From: Porodaedalea pini
Taxonomy: Eukaryota; Basidiomycota; Agaricomycetes; Hymenochaetales; Hymenochaetaceae
Length of the DNA stretch: 64,000 nt
NCBI GenBank assembly: GCA_002794775.1
Contig: NBAY01000003.1
Location: 496,001 to 560,000 of the forward strand
Reading direction: 5' to 3'
Part shown: piece after piece, positions 35,206 to 45,274 of the stretch
Layout: each line of letters begins with the position of its first letter
How positions within the stretch are numbered: the stretch's first letter is position 1
Notes under the pieces: model-generated
What the model was told of the DNA's origin: nothing
Database searches by the model: none
What the model saw: only the letters and a program-made list of their open reading frames with translations
Program-made: the position numbers and the translations under genes

Positions 35206-37465
35206 TCATAAGCGCTCGGCTCTAAAGCGTGAAACCCTTCCAATCCGCTGGGTAGATTCTTCCGTCATACCCGCTCTGCGAGTCGACTCCCGAACTTCGC
35301 TCACTAAGGGAGGTGGACGCAAGGCAGACTGAGCACTAGCGCTTGGTGGCGGGAAGGATGGAGATTCGACGATCATGTTGGAAAGGACCGCTGAATCGGG
35401 TTTGACCTGCGGAGCAGCGAAGGGCCGACGTTGCTGTAAACGAGGGCAGGTGGAGTGTTAGCATACAAGTCATTGAAGCAGTAAAATTTAGAGAAGCTAT
35501 ACGCACTGATGATGGGATCGATGGCACAGAAATGACAGTTGGTGGCTTCTTGAACGCTGTATTGGTTGATGGTTGTCCGTTTTCTGACGGTCTGTTACCT
35601 ACCGAAGATGGTGGAGCAGGTCTTTTGGAGACTGAGCGTTCGGACACGGTGGTCGATAAGGGCGAAGATGCAGATGCAGCGGGAGGTGACGGCCCAGGTA
35701 TAGGTTCTGACAAAGGCCTCTGAGCTGCTCGCTCGCTCAAAAATCGTGAAGCTTTTGCAGGCGTTGGATTGGGTGGACGGGTAAATGATGATAAGGGCAT
35801 GGTAGAAGGTTCTTGCTCAGTAATCTTTTCAATGTTATCGTCCGTTCTTGCAGGAATGTCGGCGGCCTGCAGAGATACGTCATTGACAACAACCCCGTCC
35901 TTGAGCATCTCCATCATACGCTTCATGTTTTCGCTCCCCTCGTCTTCCGACGCACTTTCGCCCACCTCTCCACCGACAAGTTTCCCGTCTGCCAGTTTTC
36001 CCGTGCGCACAGCTCTTTGCAGAGCTGATGATTTATCCTGTGGTAAGACAGAAGCACCTAGGGATATCGAGGCGTCGCTTGATGCAGCCTGATTGGCCTG
36101 ACGTGCAGCTTTGAAGCGTGACATACCACCTTTGGAGGGCTTTGAAGAGAGTGTCGCTTCCAAGGGGACTTCCTATAACCATAGTTTAAATAGATGGCAT
36201 ACACATTCAGAGAAATAACTCACTGGTTGATCCCACTTATTCTCGCCTCCATGAGTATGTGAAGTTATCGCCTGGTGTGCTTCAGCCCCAATACTTTCGC
36301 GCAGGCGAATATACTCCAGAGCCACTTCCCGCTGCATCCTTGCCTGAGAGAAATCAAACTCGTCCTCTTCGGAGTCCTCATCTGGCCTCGTGGACTCGTC
36401 ACTGTCTTCAAAGTCACCGTCAAGGGGAGGGGTATTCTCCTCATCCTCATCTGACTCGAGATCCTGCTCCTCCGGATTTGATTCATCATCCGAGTCCCGC
36501 TGCTGAGGAGATGATGTCCGTTCCGCTCCAGGAACCCGTTCAACGACCTCTAACTTCATGGGTTGCTTGCTGAGTACCTCCGCCTTCAACCTCGCCTTCG
36601 GGATGCCTGCCTTCAGCTTAGCCACTGAAACGTCTCCCCAAGCCACAGATGGCTTCGGCTTCGGCTTCACCTCGTCAACCTCAGGCACGTTTGCGAAGCT
36701 GACGCTCTTCTTCGGTTTTCTACAGCTTGACTCGCCGTTCTGGATACAAGCCTCTGCAGCCGCGGCCTCTTGGGCCTTCTTCTTTTCCTCCTCTTCCTGC
36801 TCACGCTGCGCGGCAAGATTCTTCAAGAGCGCCTTGCCCAGCTTCTTCTGCATCTCCCGCGCAGCGGCCTTCCTCTCTGCGTCCATCTTCGCAAACTCCT
36901 CCATCTTCCGCCTTCGCTCACGCTCAGCACCTTTTTCAGAAAGACGCTGTTCTTCTTCTTCAAGCATATCAAGTAAGCGGTCCCGCCGCGCTCGCAGCTG
37001 CAGCCTGTCCTGTTCCGACAAGGCAGACAGCGGCACAAGGTCATGCTCAGAAACAAAGGCATCAGAAGATTGAGAGGGACCAGACGCATCGCCGAGAGGC
37101 TCAGCGATATCGATGATGGGCAAGCCCTCTTCATTCAATAGCTGAAATTCGTTTGCATGAGTACGCGTGCTCGACAGCGCGTCCACAACGACGCACCTCA
37201 CCCCTCTCGTTCCTCCGCTCTTCAGGACCTTCGCCAGGAGAGCCGAGGATTTGGCTTAGCCTGTCAGAAAGTGCACCCACTTGCTCTTCACTCAGTTTTT
37301 TTTCCTCTGACGAACCGCTGGGAGCCAAAGACGAGATGAGTGCCTGCAACGCTGCAGAGTAAATGCGTAAGCCATGCGGAATGCCGAAGAAGTCAGATCG
37401 AGAGAGATGCCTTGATTCCTGCTATCATTCAAGTCTTTTACTCCACCATCGCTAGGTCCAGACAT
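35206..37465 (-). CDS. URI/Bud27-like protein with DUF3835 motifs
   Basis: The start MSGPSDGGVKDLNDSRN at 37465 leads, after introns, to ALQALISSLAPSGSSEEKKL and ALSDRLSQIL (about 37200-37350). NEEGLPIIDIAEPL and a long Glu/Lys/Arg-rich predicted coiled coil follow (about 36770-37010: RLLDMLEEEEQRLSEKGAER). Then come KKSVSFANVPEVDEV with SVAWGDVSVAKL (about 36590-36710), an acidic stretch (36370-36480) and FDFSQARMQREVALEYIRLR. The last exons carry GGMSRFKAARQ (about 36120) and end GRVSRFRAERL. The paired SRFKAAR/SRFRAERL motifs are hallmarks of DUF3835, found at the C-terminus of fungal Bud27/URI, a prefoldin-like factor acting in RNA polymerase assembly and translation. I do not see a clear prefoldin domain at the N-terminus, so orthology is probable rather than certain. 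Confidence 0.7.
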
Positions 37466-37695
37466 CCTGTAAATAGTCGCCAAATTAGATACCAGCAGGA
37501 GGAGTAGGTTGAGGTTAGAGCAATATGAACACACATGAGAGCTGCAACTACATAAATGCTAATAAACGGCAATTGCCGAGCCCTGCTTTCTGAATTGCCT
37601 CAGCTTGCATTTTTCACGTTCCCCTGCTCTTCGCATCTGTATCTGCTGAATTTACTTAAAATATTCGCTCGCGAGCTAGACGCATACAATCAATC
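37466..37695. promoter_or_regulatory. divergent promoter of the URI-like gene and PNO1
   Basis: Only 230 bases separate the two start codons. Both products belong to gene-expression machinery (RNA polymerase assembly, 40S maturation), so joint growth control is plausible. No motif stands out clearly. Confidence 0.45.
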
Positions 37696-38988
37696 ATGGT
37701 TGTCGCAACTGTATCTGCATCATCTACTGTAACGAAGAAAAAGACGAGACGGAGGGAGGCGAAGAAGAAGGTGCAGCGGGTCGCCGACTCAGTACAAACT
37801 GTCGAAGAGCAGGACGAGGACATGGAAGGCACAAGCGGGCCTTCAAGCCTTCTGGAAGTCGCAGACCAGACGGTACAAAACGCGGACAATGACGACGACG
37901 ACGCGCTCATGATCGACGATTCGGTCTCCCCCTCCTCCGATCCATCCGCCTCCGGCACTGCGCAAGGCGCACTGTCCTTCGCGCCTTTGAGCGCCGCCGC
38001 ACAGCAGGCCGCGCTTGCGAAAAAAGAGCGAGACGCGACGGATCCCGATCCCGCCGCACCGCATGACTCCACTCAAGAACGAGTGGGTGAACGTGTTTGG
38101 CCCGCTGACGGAGCTGCTCGGTCTGCAGGTCCGCATGAACGTGCAGCGGCGCTGCGTTGAAGTACGGGTACGTCTTCCAAGATATTCTTTCATTTTTGTT
38201 TCCGACCTTGGGTGATGTCTAAGTGTGTTGTGTCGTGATCTGGACAGACATCGAGACATACAAAAGAAGTCGGTGCACTTCAAAAGGGTGCCGACTTCGT
38301 CAAGGCCTTCGCGCTCGGCTTCGACGTCAACGTAAGTCTAAGTCCAAGTTCCCCCTCTAGGCCCTCCCTCGCCCTCACTCACTTGCCATACCTCTACCTC
38401 TACCTCAATCTCCCAACTTCACCTTTCTTTCGCTTCACTCACCTTAACTCACACGAACACAGGACGCGATCGCGCTCCTTCGGATGGACGACCTCTACCT
38501 CGACTCGTTCGAGATCAAGGACGTCAAAACACTGCACGGTGACCACCTCTCGCGCGCGATCGGGCGCATCGCGGGGCAGGACGGCAAAACCAAATTCACG
38601 ATCGAGAACGCGAGCCGCACGCGCATCATCCTCGCCGACACGTACGTTCCCTCTGTTCCGCTCTTCCCTCTCCCTTTCCTCTTCCCCTTCTTCTTCCTCT
38701 TCCTTCTATTTTGTCCCCGCCCTTTCTTTTTCCCTTGCCCCTGCCCATTTCATTACTCATCCCATCCCATCCTCTTCGCCCTTCCTCATCTCCTACTTGC
38801 CAGTAAAACTACAAAGCTAACACCCAACGCTTACCTTCCCTCCCAGGAAAATCCACATCCTCGGCTCTTTCCAAAACATCAAAATCGCGCGCGACGCCAT
38901 CGTCTCCCTCATCCTCGGCTCGCCCCCAGGCAAAGTCTACGCCGGCCTCCGCACCGTCGCCAGCCGAATGCGCCAGCGCGCCCTCTAG
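37696..38988 (+). CDS. PNO1: KH-domain ribosome assembly factor Pno1 (Dim2)
   Basis: Pno1/Dim2 binds pre-18S rRNA near site D and works with the endonuclease Nob1 in 40S maturation. The start [10 protein letters not shown] at 37696 opens a basic then acidic N-terminus ending [18 protein letters not shown]. The conserved part follows: [53 protein letters not shown], then the KH domain ([39 protein letters not shown]) and the end [10 protein letters not shown]. The reading frame changes by one base at an A6 run (38020-38025) between the N-terminal part and ETRR. Introns are read at about 38170-38248, 38333-38462 and 38642-38846; the last is 205 nt and almost pure C/T. Apart from the frame break, it is a typical full-length member. 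Confidence 0.9.
38642..38846 (+). other. long pyrimidine-rich intron of PNO1
   Basis: The donor is GACAC|GTACGT and the acceptor is CTCCCAG; splicing joins RTRIILADT to [10 protein letters not shown]. It is 205 nt, about four times the usual intron here, and consists largely of C and T up to the acceptor. Confidence 0.7.
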
Positions 38989-39395
38989 ATTCCGTTCCTA
39001 GTCCTATGCTTGGTCTTGTCTCTAGCGTGCTTGCTTTAGATGGTTGACGTTATCCTGTTGCACATATCGACATAAACACCTCCCTCGTCTGTTCATTTCA
39101 CCCCATTCTCATGTATACGTACTCTGGACCTGACTTGATGGTATAATTATGAATGATTAGAAAGGGCTCTGGCATAGTCTACATGTGTGCATGTCTAAGG
39201 AGTGTGAGCTAGAAACGAACTATCACACGCATCACGTTGTAAAGCGAAACGTCTACGGGGATGGGTATAGGAAAAGTGGGTATATGCGAAGGCGAAAATA
39301 ATATAGCAAGAATCGTCCGTAGCGTCCTCCGAGAAAGATCAAAAGGTAGGGCTGTACATGTGTCCGATAAGAAGTATGCACGTCCACCTCATCGC
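38989..39395. other. convergent intergenic region, PNO1 and glyoxal oxidase
   Basis: About 407 bases between converging stops, likely both 3' UTRs. No repeat or gene is seen. Confidence 0.4.
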
Positions 39396-41754
39396 TCACT
39401 CACTCCCATCGTCGCCCCCCTTCTTCTCCGCCTCATACTGGTCAACCTGCGTGTTCTCCAAAACGCTGTCATACACCATCAGTGAAAGCTCATCAGCCAA
39501 ATACGACACCAAAAAAACACTCACTTCCTCAACGCCGCCTCATCCACCTCAGGACCCTTCCCATTCCCAATCATCACCTTCCACCCCTCGCTCGGCACCC
39601 CATCCACCACCACAAACAGCCACGCCGGGCCAGGCGGGTACACCTCCGCGCTCGGCGGGCCGTCACCTGCAATACACTCGCGTCGTTCGCATCGTGCGCA
39701 ACCTCCAAGTACACCAGCCGCGAGTTCGCGTGCACCGCATGCGTGACGTACCCGAAGTCCATGCACGCGAGCTTCACGTCCGATCCCGCCCCGGTAGAGG
39801 ACCACTGCACGTGCAGTGACACGGCTTCCCCGAACCCGATCATCTGCGGCGCGTCTGTGATCGCAGGGCGCGCCTGCGTCATGTACGGCGGGCTCAGCCA
39901 CTCAACGCGATACTCCGTACCATACCTCTCCTCGCTACGATCCAAATTTGGGTTTGAGCCCGCGATCATCACGGCGCCGCTCGGCGTGAGCGTCGCAACA
40001 GAATGGTACAGCCTCGGGATTGCACTCGTCGGCATGCCCGCGCTGCTGAAGCGCGACCCGGCTGGCGCGGTGGGGTCGTACAGCACGGGCGTCAGCACTG
40101 GATTGTCTGCGTTCGACTGCCCGACCTGGTTGATGACATTCGCGTAGCCAGAGATGCCCGACGCGCCTCCGTTCACGATGAGGATCTGGCCCGTCGGTAA
40201 AAGGACCGCATCGGGCATAATGCGCGCTTGAGGCATCTGTTCAACCTGCCAGCCAGTGGAAATCCCACCTTCGGTTAGAACCATGCGAGAACATTGAGAC
40301 GAAGCCGGGTCTTGAGAGTTCAACTCATAGCCAGGCTTTGTATCATCGAGTGCAGATCCGCCACAAAGAAGAATTTCAGGGGTGTAGTTGTTTTCCGGAG
40401 ATAGAGGGAGCAGAAGACCTGTGCCTGTCATCGGGTAAGTAACGCGCACTCCGTTCGGAATCTGCGGTAGACGTTGTTCAGAGTCCGCCTGCCAGTCATA
40501 GATCGTAGCATCCTGGTTTGCTGCCATAAAGACCTTGCCATCAGGGAGAGCGAAGGCGATAGGGAAAAGGTTTGAGTTCAATGTATCTTGAAGGAAGGGA
40601 AGCGTAATCGGGAGCCCGTTAGAACCGTTGATTGCCTTTGGCGGATAGTACTCCACAGTCGGGTTGTTCGTCGTAGCATTGTTCATCCAGCCGCCTTTCT
40701 TTGAACCGCCGATAATCATAGCACTTCCGTCCGCGATACGTAAGACGGTGTTGTACCAGCGCGGGGACGCCATCCGGATCCTTGCATGGTTCTCATAGAT
40801 GTCGCAGTCTGCCACAGAGTCTGAATCACACGGGTGGAAGAGGCGTATAGCTTGCAGGCCGTCGACGTCACCAAAGTCTGCTGCTGCTGTCTTGTCCGAA
40901 ACGACGGGGTTGCCACCGACGTTGATGAGAGTGCCGTTGGAGAGGAAGGTCCCGCCTGCGCAGAAGGAGTTGGACTTCATATTGAGGGCTTTGACGGCGT
41001 GGGTGTCGAGGTTGTACAACGCGCCCCATGCCGGGTGACCTCCAATTGTAAGCGGGTTGTGCTCGACCTTGTCAATAATGATCGCATGGGAGGACGAGAT
41101 GATCGCGAGTTGCATTGCAGCCACGCCCGTAGATCCGTTCTGGACAAGCGACCAGTCGCCAGCAGACGGCGGGGATTGAGCGATCAAAAGATTTGGCCTT
41201 GGAGTGGGAGTTTGTTCCTCGTGTATCTCAGGCGTGGAGGATGCTGCGGGACTCATCACTACGAAAGCGTCTATTTCCAATAGTGAGCCCGATATTGAAC
41301 CTTTGTTGACAACCTTGATAGTATGAACAGCCGGCGTCAGACCGTATGCGAAGAATAGAAGCTGCTGTGTCTGATCTTGACTAGCCCAGTTGTTGACGGT
41401 CTGCATGAGGTCACCATCGAGATACACGTCCGCCTGGCCAAAGCGCTTGCCCTTGCCACCATAGAGTTCGACGCCGGTGCCAGTAAAGCCGAGGGAAGCA
41501 TACGCGCCCCGCTCAGTAGTGCTAAGTGTCGAGCCGTTGATGTAGTCTTCAGATGTCACTGTTTGCCAGGAGCCAGTCCGATGGATAGCAGGGTTTTCGG
41601 AGTCGAACTGGGTGCTTCCGCTGGGAAGATAGAAGGGTGTGAATTTTGAGGGAGTGGTGGAGCCGGGTAAGACATGGCCGTTCCAAGCCGGGTCGTTGGC
41701 GAGAGTAGAAGAGACGAGGGCGAGAATAGAGAGTGCGGGATGAAGTAGGCGCAT
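39396..41754 (-). CDS. secreted copper-radical oxidase, glyoxal oxidase-like, with N-terminal beta-sandwich module
   Basis: Copper-radical oxidases oxidise aldehydes or alcohols and produce hydrogen peroxide for peroxidases in wood and litter decay. The start MRLLHPALSILALVSSTLA at 41754 is a signal peptide. Residues about 45-175 form a module seen in many basidiomycete surface proteins (GVELYGGKGKRFGQADVYLD, VHTIKVVNKG, LLEIDAFVV). The oxidase domain has SNSFCAGGTFLSNGT (Cys of the Cys-Tyr cofactor, about 40950), SPRWYNTVLRIADGSAMIIG (its Tyr), IPRLYHSVATLTPSG (axial Tyr and His) and YVTHAVHANSRLVYL (His ligand). The end has WLFVVVDGVPSEGWKVMIG, then, after an intron, ENTQVDQYEAEKKG. All copper ligands are visible. 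The frame shifts by one base at about 39655-39668 between VLQVT and GPPSAEVYPPGP. The final intron has a standard GTGAGT donor. Confidence 0.88.
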
Positions 41755-42475
41755 TCTGATGAGGGTGGCACTGGACAAGGCGCGAAGCTGATTCGTACGC
41801 GTCGCACACGTGATGCAGATGTGAATTTAATCGGCAGATAGCGGATTTGCGTTTACGGCATGTCGCACGTGGAACACGTCGATCATTTTGTCTTTGTTCA
41901 GCTCGTCGGAGATAAACCGCGAATGCTCACCGTGACCGTCACAGGCTTCCCACCTGTTGCATCTGCTTCGAATCGGACGAGAGCTGGGCTGAGCTGGCAA
42001 CGCTGGGACGACTGAATGTGCAGGCCTATGATGGATTAGCGTCGTGTTCGCGGTAGTGATGAACCATCGGGGAAGCTGATCATTCGCTTAGGTACTCGTC
42101 CGGTCAGCGATAAGCAATCCAGCGTCGAGCAGTAAATTCGAGTAAAATGAAACACAATAATCGAGGCTAGGAGTGCGTATTGGCTGCGTGAAGGCTGTCG
42201 GAGATGAAGGGAGACGATCGACGTGTAATTTCCTTATCCGTCGCTCTAAACTAGCTGTTCACTTCTCGCCTCTCGACACACAACTCTTCTTTTGTTTTTT
42301 CTACTCTACCCCCTTAGTCTCGCCTAATTCTCTCCTTCATCGTCTCTCGTTCCTTCCATCATCTCCTCATCGTCCGCGACGACGAGCACGTCCGTCCACA
42401 CGACGTCCACCACCCTTGCTCACTCGCTTCGCACCGTGTACAGTATCCCTCAAGCCGCTCCTTTCAACAGACGAC
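41755..42475. promoter_or_regulatory. divergent promoter of glyoxal oxidase and the LIM gene
   Basis: About 720 bases between diverging starts. The LIM-gene side (about 42250-42460) is a long C/T-rich tract, typical of the leader of highly expressed fungal genes. The frame is open without ATG across part of this tract, so the protein start is taken at the first ATG, 42476. Confidence 0.5.
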
Positions 42476-45274
42476 ATGGCGCTTCAACTTCCGCAAAAAC
42501 CAGGCGAACGCATCTCACAGATCCTGCCCACCGTCAAATGCTCCAACTGCAGCCAGCCCGTCGCACTCACAGACCTCGGCGACCACGTCTGTCCACCGCT
42601 GCCGCCCTCCACGCCGCGTCCCTCTGCTATCCTCGCTAAAATCCGCCAGGCGTCCCAATCAATCTCCAATCCAGTGAATACAAGCACAAACGGAAACGCG
42701 AACGCGAAATCAAGTGGCAATAGCGACGCAGAGCGCAATGTGCGCTCCGCGATGGGTATGTCCTTCCGCCGGTCAAAAACACCGCAGCCGACACCGTCGA
42801 AGCCGCTCGTCGTGCCCCCGCCCAAGTCTGCTACGCCGATACCCGGCGTATTTGCACGTCCGCGTAGCTCGTCGATGTCGCGTCGCCCGCAGGTACAGAT
42901 TCCGCCGCCTCTCCCAACATCGCGCAGCGCGGGTGCACGACTCGAAGCTCCCTCGCGCGTGGGCACGCCGCTCGCGCTATCACCTTCATCGCAGACTGGT
43001 CCCATTGCGGGACGTTTTGACACGTTGCCGCGTTCCTTCGCGCCAGGCGCCGGCGCCAATTCACGGAGGCCGAGCGTGAGTTCCATGCGAGACACGCGGA
43101 CGCGTGCACCATCTACGTCCGAAATGAATCAGCTGTCGCCAACGAACACCGTGCAGAGCGGAAATGAAAACATGTCGCGCTCTGCACCTGGACCCATGCC
43201 ACCTCCGCGGCGTCCGTCAGTGGACGCGCCACCCCGAATGTCAGTGGACCGCCCTGGCTCGACGCGTCCTTCTCTCGAGTCACGGCCCTCCCACGACAGC
43301 ACACGTGTTCCGAGTCCGCTCAGCGCGCTCAGTCCCGCCTCACAACGCCCGCCGGGTGGAAACGCAGATGGTGGCGAGGTGAATATGGCCGGCGTAGGGA
43401 GACGAGGGTTCCAGGCCGTCGCGCAGGCGGCGATGCTAGCGGCTTCTATGAATAGAATTCAGACACCGGATAGGATACGGACACCTACAGTTGGGATGGA
43501 TGGCCGGAGGACGAACGCGCCGAGGCATTTGAATATTAACGCCAATGCGGCTCATGCATGTGAGTTCTACTCTTTTTTCGAGTTTGGTTTTGAAGGAGGA
43601 AATCTGAATGATTTGCTCTGCAGCATCCTCGTCGTCACTCTCTCCGAACACGCCTCTTTCGTCCCATTCCCCTCATTCGCCGTCTCCTCATTCTCCCAAT
43701 GCCTTCCCCCAGCCAGGTATCGTGTCCTCGCGGACGCCTTCCCCAACAAGCATCCCCTTTCCCGGCCTCCCTCGCGCTCTGTCGCCAAAATCCCCAGATA
43801 CAATCACCCCTGGGAGCACACGCTCTGTTTCGCCCTCTGGTTCTCGCTTGTCTGCGCGCTTCAGGGACAAAGAGCTCGAGATTGACACGGCAAAGACCTT
43901 ACCCCGGGATGCTATACCTACTTCACCATCCGAATCGGACTACAGTGGAACAGGTCTCGCGTACGACCAGGAGACCGAGTCTGCACTCTCGCCGACCTCC
44001 CCACCCACAAGCCTCTCCGCAACAAAACCCGACCGCGGGCGTGTGCTCTTCCCCTCGCTCGACGCTCCCTCACCACAACACTCCCTTACAGGCCTCCCTA
44101 CTCGCTCTGCGTCCTCTTCATCAGCATACAGCTACGCCTCGCGCAGCACCGCCAAGTCGACTGGCGCGCTCGAGCTCGACCGGGACCGCGATAGGGTACT
44201 CGACACGCTATTCGAGGAGCACGTACCTCTGCCTGGCAGCGCGTCGGCTGTAGCGCTCCCGCTCTCACCGGGGGCGGGCCCGAGGTCGCCGAAGCTGCCA
44301 ACGCGCTCGCGCACGACGCCTGCGATGGGCGGGTCGAAGGAGGACGCCGCGGCGAAACGCCGGCCAAGGCAGTGCACGCGGTGTAGCAAGAGCATCGATG
44401 ATGGACGATGGGTGCGCGCGGAGGGCGCAGGCGTGCTGTGTGAGAGGTGCTGGAAGACAATGTATTTACCCAAGGTGAGTGAGGCGTTTTCCGTGTTTTT
44501 CGTTTGGTTTTGTGTCTGCTGTCAGATTGGCTTACTTTTTTTTGTGTGCTTACAGTGCCGAAGATGTAATCGACCGATTGAGAAGCAGGCGGTGTCATCT
44601 GCAGACGGGCAACTCAAGGGGAAATACCACCGCGAGTGTTTCAACTGCCACAAATGCCAGGTATATCCTTCGTCTCCCTCTTCTCTCTAACTTTACATTC
44701 ATTCACATCTAAACAAATCAAATCATAGCAACCGTTTCCTGACAAAGAATTCTACGTCTTCGACGGGAAGCCGTTCTGCCGATACCACTACCACGAGGCG
44801 AACGACTCGCTCTGCGCGGACCCAGCGTGCGGGCAGCCGATCGAGGGTGCGTGCGCGGTCGCGCATACGGGGGAACGATATCATCCTGAGCACCTTATCT
44901 GCGAGTTCCGGTACTCCGCTTCCATCGGGTCGATTGGGTCGTTGACCGGCGGGGCAGGTGGGAAGACGCGCTGCGCGGAGAGATTGGAGGAGTACTGGGA
45001 GGTCGATGGGCTGATGCTGTGCGAGCGGCATGCGAATGTGAAGATGGAGATGGACATCATGGCGCCCGATGACGATGACGATGACGACGACGAGGGCAGG
45101 TATCCGAATGCAAACGGGAACGAGAATGGGGACGCGAATGGGGACGTGCTTGCGGACCTTGTGAGTGGGCTGAGGAGTGGGAGCGGGATACTGCGCATGG
45201 AGCACCGCGACCGCGATAGCGACCCCGATGTGCGCGCGCATAGGCGGAAGACGCAATTTATTGATTTGCGGTAG
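42476..45274 (+). CDS. LIM-domain protein, paxillin-like
   Basis: The start MALQLPQKPGERISQILPT at 42476 is followed by a small zinc-knuckle-like motif VKCSNCSQPVALTDLGDHVC (about 42535-42595). Some 500 residues of Ser/Pro-rich disordered sequence come next, including an intron at 43560-43623. LIM domains sit at the C-terminus: CTRCSKSIDDGRW with LCERCWKTMYLPK (about 44370-44475); CRRCNRPIEKQ, YHRECFNCHKCQ and FCRYHY (about 44557-44790); and CGQPIEGACAV, YHPEHLICEF and a C-terminal EYWEVDGLMLCERHA (about 44825-45035). The third finger contains an extra Gly/Ser-rich insert. An Asp run (about 45067-45095) and an acidic tail ending KTQFIDLR follow. Paxillin-type fungal proteins (Pxl1) link Rho signalling to the actin ring and cell wall; this role is inferred from layout only. 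Confidence 0.85.

Noticed and set aside
36558..37073. 171-codon open frame opposite the URI-like gene.
   Set aside because: It is the shadow of Glu/Lys/Arg-rich coiled-coil coding sequence, giving Ser/Phe-rich nonsense on the other strand.
42484..43095. 203-codon minus-strand frame opposite the LIM gene.
   Set aside because: It is antisense to a Ser/Pro/Arg-rich disordered region that rarely produces stops on the other strand. No recognisable protein.
43560..43623. Possible separate gene start at 43608 for the second half of the LIM protein.
   Set aside because: A normal GT-AG intron at 43560-43623 joins both halves in phase, so it is one gene.
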